In this document: piece by piece, positions 18,151 through 27,117 of the stretch | Layout of the letters: each line of letters starts with the position of its first letter | Position numbering within the stretch: position 1 is the first letter of the stretch | NCBI GenBank assembly: GCA_020832405.1 | Contig: JAFIET010000028.1 | Location: 1-41,510, forward strand | Direction of reading: 5' to 3' | DNA from: Balneolales bacterium | GTDB taxonomy: Bacteria; Bacteroidota; Rhodothermia; Balneolales; Cyclonatronaceae | Length of the DNA: 41,510 nucleotides | Program-made: the position numbers and the translations under genes | Notes under the pieces: model-generated | What the model was told of the DNA's origin: nothing | What the model saw: the letters and a program-made list of their open reading frames with translations, nothing else | Database searches by the model: none

Positions 18151-19269
18151 TTACTCACCGCTTGCTTTTTCCATGCCGGGAACGGTTTTTTTGCCTGTTT
18201 CTTTAATTTTACCCTCAATTTCATCCACAACGTACGTTTTCTGTGAGATCTCCAGAATGATATTCTCGAATTCTTCAGTGGCGTCTAAAATAGCCTGATG
18301 CACGCTCTGCTCGCTCATGAATTCAAAATCTTTTTCAGCATATAAATCCATCAGGCCCTTTAGCCGCGCCAGCGGTGCCCGCACCACATGCGACTGCACC
18401 CAGGAGATTTCACGCAGGGTTTTGTTTTGTTTCTCGAGCAGCTCAAGTTGTCTTTTTTGTTGGGTGATATCCTGCAGGGTACCGATTGCATAAGCAATCT
18501 CTCCGTTCTCGTTTTCGAAGAATTCGCCATGTTCTTCAATCCAGCGGATTTCACCCTTGCGGTTGATGCGGTACTGAGCAGAAAAAGTTTTTTTTTTGGC
18601 TTTTCGTTTAGCTTTTTGGAGCGCCTTCTTCCATGTGTTTTGTAAAATCGGAAGGGCACTCTCCAAGACCGGTTCCAGGGTTTGCTTTAGGGAAAGGGTT
18701 TTGGTTTTTTTCAGGCCAAAAATTTCAAAACTTTGCTCAGACCATTTCATCTCATTACTGCTCAGGTCAATGCGCCAGCTGCCGATATTGGCAACCCGCT
18801 GTGCTTGTTTGAGATTATAGGTCCGGATTTTGACCTTTTCCTCCAGTGTCTTTTTGATTTCTTCCAGCTCGCGGCGCGTATTGATGTACTGTAGTTTGGT
18901 TCTTACGCGCATCTGTACTTCCCGATTGGAAAAGGGCTTTACGATGTAATCAGCTGCACCATGTTCGAAAGCCATTAGTTTGCTTTCGGTGTCTTCCCTG
19001 GCGGAAATAAAAATTACCGGAATACCGCTGGTTTTGGGGTTTTCTTTAAGGATTTGGTTAAGCTGAAACCCCGACATGCCGGGCATCATAATATCCAGCA
19101 AAATCAAATCAGGCAGGTCAGAGCTTATTTTATTGAGCGCATTTTCCGGGTTGTTAAAAGCGAGAACCCTGTATTCCGGCTGTTTGAGAATATGAGAAAG
19201 TAACTTTAAGTTTTCGGCCTGATCATCAACAATGTAAATGGTGTTTTTTCGGGGTGAATCTTTCATCAT
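18151..19269 (-). CDS. Response regulator-PAS protein with orphan DHp-like histidine module
   Basis: This cytoplasmic signalling protein has about 372 residues. It starts with a receiver domain: acidic pair in IYIVDDQ, phospho-acceptor Asp in LILLDIMMPGMSG and the conserved Lys in YIVKPF. A coiled linker follows (REELEEIKKTLEEK-like), then a PAS fold (VANIGSWRIDLSSNEMKW to AIGTLQDITQQKRQ). The C-terminus has ISWVQSHVVRAPLARLKGL, an H-box-like motif with a candidate phospho-His, then a helix ending near KTYVVDEIE. No N, G1 or G2 ATP-binding boxes follow, so it cannot be a complete kinase. The same C-terminal module ends the neighbouring 1459-residue sensor. ATGs at 19290, 19269 and 19266 are all possible. 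It may be a phosphotransfer partner of that sensor (inference). Confidence 0.85.
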   Translation of the reverse strand: MMKDSPRKNTIYIVDDQAENLKLLSHILKQPEYRVLAFNNPENALNKISSDLPDLILLDIMMPGMSGFQLNQILKENPKTSGIPVIFISAREDTESKLMAFEHGAADYIVKPFSNREVQMRVRTKLQYINTRRELEEIKKTLEEKVKIRTYNLKQAQRVANIGSWRIDLSSNEMKWSEQSFEIFGLKKTKTLSLKQTLEPVLESALPILQNTWKKALQKAKRKAKKKTFSAQYRINRKGEIRWIEEHGEFFENENGEIAYAIGTLQDITQQKRQLELLEKQNKTLREISWVQSHVVRAPLARLKGLMDLYAEKDFEFMSEQSVHQAILDATEEFENIILEISQKTYVVDEIEGKIKETGKKTVPGMEKASGE

Positions 19270-19478
19270 GAGTTTTGACCATCGTTTCAAAGCTGAGGTT
19301 AGGTATTTTTCAGCAGCAATAATTATACTTTCCGGCTGCGAGGCCCGCTCTGTTGATTAAAAAAGTAAGCGAATAAGCTTGTGCCGCCGGTAAGCTAAAT
19401 CCGGTGCCAAAAACCGAATATAAGTATTTTAATATGAGTTTTATTACCGTGAGAATCAAGACGTTGAAAAGGCAGGTG

Positions 19479-22400
19479 TTAAAGCTCTCTTTCTATCTCA
19501 TCAACAATGTAGGTTTTCCTGGAAATGTCAAGGATTACATTTTCGAATTCGTCAGCAGCTTTTTCAATTTCAGCCAGAATCTGTTCTTCGGTCATAATTT
19601 CAAAATCTTTTTCTTTATACAGATCCATAAGGCCTTTCATGCGTGCGAGCGGTGCCCGAACCACATGCGATTGTACCCACGAAATCTGCCGCAGGGTTTC
19701 GTTTTGTTTCTTAACGGCCTGGAAATATTTGGTCTGTTTGGTGATATCCATGGTAAAAGCTGCAAACAGGGATTCCCCCTCGTACTCAAAAAGCTGCAGG
19801 TGTACAAATACATCATATAAAGAACCGTCTTTACGGATATGGCGCGCAGAGAAAGGCAGTAGTTTCTCAGTGCCGTAAAGCAGGGGTTTTACCAGTTTTT
19901 CGAATTTACCAAGATCGTACCCATCTTTGATATTGTAGGCGGTAAACTGCTGAAGCTCCTGCTGCGAGTAGCCAAGGTTGCGCAGGGCGGCATTGTTGGC
20001 ACTGATAAAGCGATAGGTTTTACTGTCAAAAAAGTAAATTTCGTTGAGGGACTCTTCAACCACAAACTCCAGGCGGCGGCTGTTGCGCTCTCCTTCTTTT
20101 TGGGAAGTTATATCACGAACGATAATCAGAATTTCGTGTCTGCCGTAGGGCACAAGGCGGGCTTCGTAATAAAATTTAGATCCCTGAATATTAATATCAT
20201 AGGATAGCTGCTGTGGCTCCTGCGTGCGGTGCGTGAGCATAATTTTTTCTTCAAGCGTACCTGCTACCCCGCGCGGCAAAATCTGATAAATGGGCTTGCC
20301 AACAAATTCATCGGGAGGCATAAGCAGGGCGTCATCATCTTTGGCGTAATATTCGGTAATACGCAGATCGAGACCTATTACAAACATCAGGTCGGGGTTG
20401 GCCTGCAGCACGGCAGTTGTGCGTTCCAAAGCCTGACGTTCCTGCTGCTCCGCTTTACGGAGTTCGGTTATTTCGGTAATGATTGCGCATAAGCCGGTTA
20501 CTTCCTCTTTGGAATTGATAACCGGAAATTTGACGGAGATGAAATAGCGTGCATCTTCCCCCAAGCCGAGTTTTTCTTCTGTCTCTATGGTTATCTTATT
20601 CTGAACCACTTTGTTGTCGTTGGCAATGAAGTCTTCAGCGGTTTCAGGCTCGAAAAGGTCGTTGTCGTTTTTACCGATTACCTGTTGCCGGTTTAAACCG
20701 GTAACCTCCTCCCATTTTTTATTTACGGTATGATAAATGCCCGCCTTATTTTTAACGGCAATAAGAGAACCGCTGTTTTCGAAAATATCGGTAAGAAATT
20801 GCTGCCGGTCGTTGAGGGCATAAATGAGGTCTGTTTTGGCATAGGTGTTAACCAGCATGCCGGTAAAAAGCGTAAGCAGACCTACTTCATCATCAGTTTG
20901 AGAATGGGGATGCTCAAGCCATTGCAGGTTCAGGAAGCCTCTACAGGAATTGTTCAGTATCAGCGGCACGCTCATGAAGCTTTTTACTTTGCTAAGGCCC
21001 GGCACAAAGAAAATTTTTTCGTCGGGGTTTAAGCGGTCAAGATCGTCTATAACAACCCAGCTTCCGTACCGGTGCTTGTTTGCCAGGGCAGAGAAGTGCC
21101 GCAGCGGGTAGGGATCATGCAGCTTAACTTCCGAATTAAAGCCGGTTTGGTACCAATGGTGGGTTTTCGTGCAGCTTTCCTGTTTGAAATCGTAAGCATA
21201 TAGCTCAAAACGGGAAGCACCTATAAACTCGCCGAGTTCCTGCAACGAGCGGTTGATCAGCTCATCTTCTTCGCCGGGCATTGAAGCGATAAAGCGGTTT
21301 GCAATACGCACAAAGAGCTGCTGCAGCTGCGATTGCCGCTGCAGCGTGTACAGGGTTTCCCGCTGCCGGGTGATATCCTGAACCGAGCCCCAAAAGGCAA
21401 CGCATTCCCCGTTTTGATGCAGCCCCTTGCCAATGGTTCGCACCCATTTCTCCTCGCCGGCTGCCGTGCGCAGCTTTAGCTCCAGGTCGTAGGGGGTGCC
21501 GTCGGCAATACAGGCCGAAACGGCTTTTTCGACCCTGCTGCGGCTCTGGCTTTCATCTTCAGCGTAAAGCTCTATAAGCCCTGAAACTTCTGCTGAAACA
21601 CCCGGCTCAACACCCATGATTTGTGCTGCTACTTCATTAAGGTTTGCTTTTCCTTTTTCCAAATCAACCTCCCAAAAACCAATTGCGGCAAGTTGCCCGA
21701 ACTGCTCTGTACGGGAGTTGGTTTGCTTAAGCTTAAGGCTTTGCTCTTTAATTGCCGTGATATCGCTGAAGGTTGTGTACACCTGCCAGGGTTTTGCCTC
21801 ACCGGGCCGGAACTGCGGGCGGGCACTGATTTTAATCCATACCCGTTTTTCTTTTTCGGGGTGAAAGACACCCATCTCAACATTTTCAACCATTTTGCCG
21901 GTACGCAGGGTTACCATGGCCGGATGCTCTTCGCCGGGGAAGGGCGTTCCGTCGGCTTTTACGGCATGCCAGCGTGGATCGGTCGAGGCGCGGCCCTGCA
22001 TCTGATCCAAACTCAGGCCCAGCAGCCGTTCTGCCGCCGGGTTAGCCTTTGTGATGTATCCGTCTGCATTCTGATAGACTACACCTTCTGCCATCGATTC
22101 ATACAGATAAGAAAACTCGTTTTCAGTATGCTGAAGCTGTTCGAGCTGAGCTTTCCGCTGTGAAATATTAAGAATAATATCCGCCAGCATAAACGGGATG
22201 TTCAGCTCGTAGCTGTAAAAGTCGCCCGCCTCTCCGCCGGCTTCAAAACCCAGAAACCCAATAAGCCGGTCTTCTGCTATCAGTGGAATCACAAGGCTTT
22301 TGATCCGTTCATTGTGTTCAAGCCAGCTGCCGGGAGCCGTCAGGGTGATTGTTTCTCCCCTAAGCAGCTGCATTTGCGCATTGTGGCCGGCGCGGTCAAA

Positions 22401-23858
22401 GCCCGTATCCTCAAGGGTTCGGTGCGCTGTTTCCCAGTTTCCGTTTGGTTTCTGCTGCCAGGTATGCCAGAAGCTCAGCGTTTGGGCGGCTGTGTCTTCG
22501 TCCGTTTTCAGGCCGGCAATGAAACTGCGTTCAACCCCCAGTGCCTTGCTTACCAGCGCCAGCGCCTGATTCATACCCGTATCGAGCTGCTCCGGAGGCA
22601 TGTTTATAAAGCGGGCTGAAAGCTCGGAGAGCAGCTTCAGCTGATCCTGCTGCTGCCGGTGCCGGTTAGAAGCGAGCGTGCGTTCCGTAATGTCAATGAG
22701 GGAAAATATATAGTTGGAAGGGTGCGAAATATGCCTGAACTCAGCATATACATCACCGCCGTTTTTGCATCTGATCCTGAAATCAACATTCGGAAGCTGC
22801 CTGTTTGTTATAAGAGCTTCACCGGGTTTCGCTTTTTCCCAGCGTTCAGCGATTTCATTGCGGTAGCTTTCGTTGGGGTAAGCAAGCTCGCGCCATTCGC
22901 TTAGCGTGCTGAAATCCTGCTTTGTGTAGCCGGTGAACTCAGTGAACTTCTTGTTGAGCTGTACCAGCTGTTCGCTGTTGTCAAATACGATAATGGGAAG
23001 CGGAATCTGATCGAATAGCGAATGCAGATTCTGTTCGTAGAGATTCGACCGGGTGATGTAGTCGTAAACTTCCGTAACGTCGAGTACAAAACCATCTGTC
23101 TGGTACGGGCTGCCGTCAGCATGCCGGCGGGTTTTGGCCTGTTCAAACAGGACACGCGTTTCTCCGCTCGGGCGCTTAATCCGGTGCAGCAACTCATATG
23201 GGATGTTTTTGGTAAGGTGCTCTTCAAACCTTTGGCGTACCTGTTCCCGGTCGTCTTCATGGAGAGCATTAAAAAAGCTATGGTAGTCAGGCGAAGGTAC
23301 ATTTTTAGGCAGACCAAACATTTCATACACCTCATCAGACCAGTTTAGCTTTCCGCTTTTCACGTCAAATTGCCAGGTACCTGATCGGGTTGCGGTAAGC
23401 AGCTGACCGAAACTGCTGAAAGGGGAGGGCTGTGCTTCTGATTTATGCATCCGGGCTTTTTGTGCTTCATCCTGCTTTTCAACCGGCTCGCCCGGGAAAA
23501 CCAGCAGCCTGTAAGCTGCAGCCTGATCGGGCCCGGCTTCCTGCGCAACAGGCTCTAATTCGGCCTTATGGGTGTAAGTCGTACCGCCGCGTGTAAACTC
23601 AAGCAAAAAAAAGGCAGAAGCCTGTTTGTCTGCGGTTTGTGCTAAAGAGCAAAGCTGTGCCTGAAGTGTCCGGAAGCCATTCTCTCCGAGGAGTTCGCTC
23701 ACCTCCGCCCCGGCTCCTCCATGTTTTATAGCGGAATCCAGACCCGCATACCGGCGGAAACAGTCGTTAATGCCGGCAACAACCATGTCTGCATCAAAGT
23801 AAAGAATGCCAAGATGATTGCTGGAAAAGAAAGGGAAAGTATGAATGACTTGACTCAT
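19479..23858 (-). CDS. Giant PAS/GAF sensor ending in an orphan DHp-like histidine module
   Basis: The protein has 1459 residues and no transmembrane segments, so it is probably cytoplasmic. Approximate domain order: PAS 10-120, PAS 150-265, PAS 275-395, GAF 405-570, PAS 580-705, PAS 718-832, GAF 845-1010, PAS 1018-1135, PAS 1142-1255, PAS 1260-1378, then the H-box-like SWVQSHVVRAPLARMKGL with candidate His1398. The PAS ends are marked by recurring D-I-T motifs (SLIDITERT, VQDITRQRE, VRDITSQKE, TMDITKQTK). The protein stops about 60 residues after the His, so it has no HATPase domain. It can sense many inputs but cannot autophosphorylate in the usual way alone. The downstream REC-PAS protein ends in a close copy of its last 70 residues. 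Ligands are unknown; no haem or flavin signature was recognised. Confidence 0.85.
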   Translation of the reverse strand: MSQVIHTFPFFSSNHLGILYFDADMVVAGINDCFRRYAGLDSAIKHGGAGAEVSELLGENGFRTLQAQLCSLAQTADKQASAFFLLEFTRGGTTYTHKAELEPVAQEAGPDQAAAYRLLVFPGEPVEKQDEAQKARMHKSEAQPSPFSSFGQLLTATRSGTWQFDVKSGKLNWSDEVYEMFGLPKNVPSPDYHSFFNALHEDDREQVRQRFEEHLTKNIPYELLHRIKRPSGETRVLFEQAKTRRHADGSPYQTDGFVLDVTEVYDYITRSNLYEQNLHSLFDQIPLPIIVFDNSEQLVQLNKKFTEFTGYTKQDFSTLSEWRELAYPNESYRNEIAERWEKAKPGEALITNRQLPNVDFRIRCKNGGDVYAEFRHISHPSNYIFSLIDITERTLASNRHRQQQDQLKLLSELSARFINMPPEQLDTGMNQALALVSKALGVERSFIAGLKTDEDTAAQTLSFWHTWQQKPNGNWETAHRTLEDTGFDRAGHNAQMQLLRGETITLTAPGSWLEHNERIKSLVIPLIAEDRLIGFLGFEAGGEAGDFYSYELNIPFMLADIILNISQRKAQLEQLQHTENEFSYLYESMAEGVVYQNADGYITKANPAAERLLGLSLDQMQGRASTDPRWHAVKADGTPFPGEEHPAMVTLRTGKMVENVEMGVFHPEKEKRVWIKISARPQFRPGEAKPWQVYTTFSDITAIKEQSLKLKQTNSRTEQFGQLAAIGFWEVDLEKGKANLNEVAAQIMGVEPGVSAEVSGLIELYAEDESQSRSRVEKAVSACIADGTPYDLELKLRTAAGEEKWVRTIGKGLHQNGECVAFWGSVQDITRQRETLYTLQRQSQLQQLFVRIANRFIASMPGEEDELINRSLQELGEFIGASRFELYAYDFKQESCTKTHHWYQTGFNSEVKLHDPYPLRHFSALANKHRYGSWVVIDDLDRLNPDEKIFFVPGLSKVKSFMSVPLILNNSCRGFLNLQWLEHPHSQTDDEVGLLTLFTGMLVNTYAKTDLIYALNDRQQFLTDIFENSGSLIAVKNKAGIYHTVNKKWEEVTGLNRQQVIGKNDNDLFEPETAEDFIANDNKVVQNKITIETEEKLGLGEDARYFISVKFPVINSKEEVTGLCAIITEITELRKAEQQERQALERTTAVLQANPDLMFVIGLDLRITEYYAKDDDALLMPPDEFVGKPIYQILPRGVAGTLEEKIMLTHRTQEPQQLSYDINIQGSKFYYEARLVPYGRHEILIIVRDITSQKEGERNSRRLEFVVEESLNEIYFFDSKTYRFISANNAALRNLGYSQQELQQFTAYNIKDGYDLGKFEKLVKPLLYGTEKLLPFSARHIRKDGSLYDVFVHLQLFEYEGESLFAAFTMDITKQTKYFQAVKKQNETLRQISWVQSHVVRAPLARMKGLMDLYKEKDFEIMTEEQILAEIEKAADEFENVILDISRKTYIVDEIEREL

Positions 23859-24278
23859 GAAACTTGCAAAGGTTTAGTATAGTAGCATTTGGTGTATGCG
23901 ATATTAGAAGCAGACGTTATTTGTGTGCCATGCTCGTTTGGTTGGAGTTCCAAACTACGTTTCGGTACGTATTATTTTCTGTGTATATAGCCCAATATGC
24001 AGTAAGTATTTAAACTTAATAAAAACAACAATTAAGTAATTTATGCTTAATATGTATTCTTAGCAACAGCCAAGTGTATTTTTTGTAAATATAATTGAGG
24101 GTCTGGCCCTGTTTCTGGTTTTATAAAATGGAGAAGCAGTAACCTTTTGGGCGGAGACCAGGCAGATTAAGAGAGCAGCAAATTTTGTATATTATCTGCT
24201 TGTTTAATTCTTAGTTAAAACAATCAGCACGGAGTGCCGTGCTGAGGTTCCGATTCATTCAAACTCATTTCTCCCTTT
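23859..24278. promoter_or_regulatory. AT-rich divergent promoter region (PAS sensor / copper lipoprotein)
   Basis: These 420 bases are without a gene and are AT-rich in the middle. A perfect 9-bp hairpin, TCAGCACGG-AGTG-CCGTGCTGA, lies at 24224-24245, ending 33 bases before the CusF-like start. It lacks a T-run, so it is more likely a 5' leader structure or an operator than a terminator. Confidence 0.5.
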
Positions 24279-24677
24279 ATGTTACCAGAAATATTTTCTT
24301 TCCGCTCCAGCCTGCTTTTTGCAATTGCAGCAGCCTTTACCTTCGCCGCCTGCAGCGGGGAAACCGAAACCGTACCTGCTGAAGATCAGGCCGCACAAGA
24401 GCAAACCTATGAAGTGCGCGGCTTTTTTGTGGAAGTGGATGATGCCGGGCAGATTATCACCATCCTGCACGAAGAAATCCCTGAGGTGATGCGGTCGATG
24501 CAGATGCGCATGATTCTGGAAAACGCGGCCGATGCAGAGAACCTTGAGCGCGGTGATATGGTCTCGTTTACGATGGTTCGTATCGGTAATTCCTGGTATG
24601 TACGTAATGTGCAGCCCCTGCCGGAAGATACCGAGCTTGAGATCGCAGATGAATTGAAGGAGCGGGCACGGATTTAA
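24279..24677 (+). CDS. CusF-like copper-binding lipoprotein
   Basis: The protein has 132 residues with a signal peptide ending in FAACSG, so Cys25 is the likely lipidation site. The mature part is one small beta-barrel-sized domain. Its segment HEEIPEVMRSMQMRM has the spacing H-x6-M-x2-M-x-M, matching HEPIPGLMPAMTM of CusF/PcoE-type copper-binding proteins. His64, Met71, Met74 and Met76 are the candidate Cu(I)/Ag(I) ligands; the E. coli CusF Trp position appears to be Met71. It then ends in the expected L-x-x-G-D-x-V-x-F (ERGDMVSFTMV). A role in periplasmic copper binding or delivery is likely. No efflux pump genes are adjacent, so it may act alone. Confidence 0.7.
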   Translation: MLPEIFSFRSSLLFAIAAAFTFAACSGETETVPAEDQAAQEQTYEVRGFFVEVDDAGQIITILHEEIPEVMRSMQMRMILENAADAENLERGDMVSFTMVRIGNSWYVRNVQPLPEDTELEIADELKERARI

Positions 24678-24705
24678 TCCGGTTTTTCGCCTTAAATCTT
24701 AAATC

Positions 24706-24747
24706 GGCTTGCAGGGCAGTGTTTTTGCTGCTTTGCAAGCCTTTTTT
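24706..24747 (+). terminator. Terminator after copper-protein gene
   Basis: GGCTTGCA pairs with TGCAAGCC around a 20-base loop that has a further GCAG/CTGC pairing, followed by six T. It lies about 30 bases after the stop of the CusF-like gene. No gene is seen in the rest of the gap up to 24935. Confidence 0.75.
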
Positions 24748-24935
24748 GTTTTATACCAGGGTGATGCGTGCAGTGCCCTGCGCTGCGTGCCTTGCCGGTA
24801 TAGCTTTGGCAGGGCCCGCGGGCATGGTTCGCGCCGCATCGGTGCAGCCGAAACCTGCTGCGCTAATCTGTTGTTAGGGCAACAGAGATCGCCCTTGGCT
24901 TTTGCCGCATACAAGCGCATTTTGGGCGCAGTATT

Positions 24936-26264
24936 TCAGGAGCGGCCGAGGAAGTGCGTCTTGCCCTTAACGTCATCGAAGGAGGAAGCTATGATGAGGC
25001 TTTCGAAGCCGTAGCGGTTGTTGATGGTGTCGCGGGCGCGGAAGAGGTTCCTGAGTTTTTCATCTTCCCGAAAAAAAAGCTCAAGCTGACCGCTGGCATC
25101 GAGGTCGAGCGTGCTCACGCCAAAGCCGCGGATGCGCTGCCCGTGCCGCAGGTAGTGCCGCACAACCGGCATGAACGCATTCAGGGCTGCGTCTGTAACG
25201 TACTGATCGAGGTTCGTGAGCCCGGAGGTGGCAAAAACGACCTGCACCCCGCGCCAGCTTTCATCCTGAAAGCGCAGGTAGCCCGAAAACCGCCTTGCCC
25301 GCCGGTCGTAGCCCCGCATGCGGTAACACAGCTGCCGTACCGATTTGGTGATTTCACCCCGCACCTGCTCCGGATCGGTGGTCCATTGCGAGAAGGTGTG
25401 CATGTAGCTTACCTCATCCGGCACATGCTCAGGGGCGTCGGCAACGATGGCGCGGTCGAGGCCGCACACGGTTTCCCAGAGCATGCGGCCGAAGTAGGCT
25501 CCGAAAAGCTTCTGAAAGGTGCCGCTGCCCTGCTGCACGGCCTCAGCTATGGTGCGCAGCCCGGCCTGTTCGAGGCGGGCAAACCGGCGGCTGCCAATGC
25601 CCCACACTTCATCGAGCTGCAGCGGGTGGATGAGCCGCCGCTCGGCGGCCTCGTCGGTCACTATTGTAAGCCCGTTAGGTTTCACCAGGTCGGAGGCCAG
25701 CTTGGCGTAGGTCTTTGACCGTGCGATGCCCAGTGAGCAAAACAGCGCCGTTGCCTCGTGTATATCGCGCTTGATGCGCTGCGCATAGCGCCGCAGTTTT
25801 TCGTCAGACTGCCGGATCATGAAGGTGAGGTCGAGGAAGTATTCGTCCATCGAGTAGGCTTCTACGTCGGCGGCGTAGCTGTCGAGCACTTCGCGGATTT
25901 GCCGGCTGATGGCCTGATATTTTTCATAGTGCACCTGCATGAACACCACGTACGGGCAAAGCTGCACGGCCTCGAAGGCGCTCATGCCGGTTTTGATGCC
26001 AAACTTGCGGGCTTCATAGCTTGAGGTTGCTACGATGCCGCGGGCCGTGCCGTCGGGTTTGCGCCAGCCGCCAACCACCAGCGGCAGCCCCTGCAGGTCG
26101 TACGAAACCTGCTCCACCTGCGCGTAAAAGCAGTTCATATCGAGATGGAGGTACAGCCGCGGTTTGGCCCGCACATGCCGCTGCTCTGCCGAAATGGTGT
26201 TGTACAGGGTTATGCGGTGCACGTTCCTGGTGAGGTCGTATGCGCCGGGGTCGAGCTTCTTCAT
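24936..26264 (-). CDS. Y-family translesion DNA polymerase (DinB/UmuC-like)
   Basis: The 442-residue error-prone polymerase has a palm first motif YLHLDMNCFYAQVE (Asp42) and a second catalytic motif SMDEYFLD (Asp140, Glu141), so the metal ligands are intact. The finger segment ARGIVATSSYEARKFGIKTGM and the helix-hairpin-helix (DEVWGIGSRRFARLEQAGL) are typical, and a little-finger domain follows. SMDEYF in place of the SIDEA of DinB, and a 35-residue N-terminal extension, set it apart from canonical Pol IV. A C-terminal clamp motif may be QLELFF (residues about 399-404), of the QxxLxF type. It should act in damage tolerance. A 99-residue gene diverges from it, with a shared 11-mer in front of both. 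It is probably damage-inducible, but no known LexA box was recognised. Confidence 0.9.
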   Translation of the reverse strand: MKKLDPGAYDLTRNVHRITLYNTISAEQRHVRAKPRLYLHLDMNCFYAQVEQVSYDLQGLPLVVGGWRKPDGTARGIVATSSYEARKFGIKTGMSAFEAVQLCPYVVFMQVHYEKYQAISRQIREVLDSYAADVEAYSMDEYFLDLTFMIRQSDEKLRRYAQRIKRDIHEATALFCSLGIARSKTYAKLASDLVKPNGLTIVTDEAAERRLIHPLQLDEVWGIGSRRFARLEQAGLRTIAEAVQQGSGTFQKLFGAYFGRMLWETVCGLDRAIVADAPEHVPDEVSYMHTFSQWTTDPEQVRGEITKSVRQLCYRMRGYDRRARRFSGYLRFQDESWRGVQVVFATSGLTNLDQYVTDAALNAFMPVVRHYLRHGQRIRGFGVSTLDLDASGQLELFFREDEKLRNLFRARDTINNRYGFESLIIASSFDDVKGKTHFLGRS

Positions 26265-26282
26265 GCACCCAAATTACATATA

Positions 26283-26486
26283 TTGCACATATTCCGATGT
26301 AAAACTTTCGGGCGCGTAACCGGCATTTCGGTGTAAGCTTCCCTCCGTTGTCACCCTTTGTTCCTTAACTGCTTTACTATCAGATGCTTGAGCCGGGCAG
26401 GGGATGTCACGTGAAAAATTGGCACTGCAGGCTGACGATTTATCGGGCGTGTTGCGGCTTGTGGTATATGTGTGTAATATGTGCAA
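26283..26486. promoter_or_regulatory. Divergent promoter region with inverted 11-mer
   Basis: The 11-mer TTGCACATATT at 26283-26293 is repeated exactly in inverted orientation (AATATGTGCAA) at 26476-26486. Each copy lies close upstream of one of the two divergent genes, 18 bases before the polymerase ATG and 32 bases before the 99-residue gene. In the sense direction of each gene the word is the same. It is a candidate shared operator or promoter element (inference). Confidence 0.5.
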
Positions 26487-26518
26487 AAGCCAACACAGAC
26501 CTAAACAAAAAGCGTTTT

Positions 26519-26818
26519 ATGCAAGTTGCCAAGCTGGAAAAAATCAATGTTATAGCTGCGTATGCCGGCTTCCGGACGGATACGCTTACCCGGGCTATTA
26601 CGCCGATCCGGTTTATGCTTGCAAACGGCGACCGGCATCAGGTGGCGGAGGTTAAGCGCTCGTACTCGGAGCGGGTGGGCGATTCGCTGCACGTGCATTT
26701 CGTGGTGAAGACCAAAGAGAACCGCTATTTCGATATCGTGTACGACAGCAAGCGCATCACCTGGATGCTGGTGGTTGAGCTGGAGGAAGCCTTGTTTACC
26801 GCGCAGGGCATGGCGTGA
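26519..26818 (+). CDS. Small polymerase-associated protein (possibly DUF6504-like)
   Basis: The protein has 99 residues from the ATG at 26519 (MQVAKLEK). The frame extends upstream, but those residues are Cys-rich, improbable and overlap the promoter. The core PIRFMLANGDRHQVAEVKRSY then HVHFVVKTKENRYFDIVYDSKRITWML resembles small proteins encoded beside SOS Y-family polymerases (pattern R-P-x-R-F, V-x-x-V, F-x-L-x-x-D, W-x-L). I associate these tentatively with DUF6504. It has no catalytic motif and is predicted to be a small beta-rich fold. The divergent arrangement with the polymerase gene and the shared 11-mer suggest co-regulation. Confidence 0.7.
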   Translation: MQVAKLEKINVIAAYAGFRTDTLTRAITPIRFMLANGDRHQVAEVKRSYSERVGDSLHVHFVVKTKENRYFDIVYDSKRITWMLVVELEEALFTAQGMA

Positions 26819-27020
26819 GAACCATGTATGGCCCGCCGGTTTTTCGGCAGGTTCGGAGGTTTGGTAATTTGATGATTTGAAGGCTGATGCTCAGGTGATG
26901 TTTTCACACAAAAAAGTTCGTGCAGGCTTTGGATGTTTAATTGAGGTGATGGCGGTGCCGGGTGTGCAGCTGTGCTGTTTGGCCGGGAGTTCTGCTGCTG
27001 CGTGCTGGCAGTCCCGGTAC

Positions 27021-27071
27021 AAAAAAAGCCCCGCTGCAGGTCCTTGTTTTGCGGACCTTGCAGCGGGGCTT
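27021..27071 (-). terminator. Terminator of sugar dehydrogenase gene
   Basis: AAGCCCCGCTGCAGGTCC pairs with its complement (one bulged base) around a short loop. The A7 run on the plus strand gives a U-run on the minus strand. It lies about 50 bases after the dehydrogenase stop. The rest of 26819-27117 holds no supported gene. Confidence 0.85.
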
Positions 27072-27117
27072 GATTTGTTTACGCTGCCCCGTTTTGTTTC
27101 GGGGCTTTAAGTTTTGC

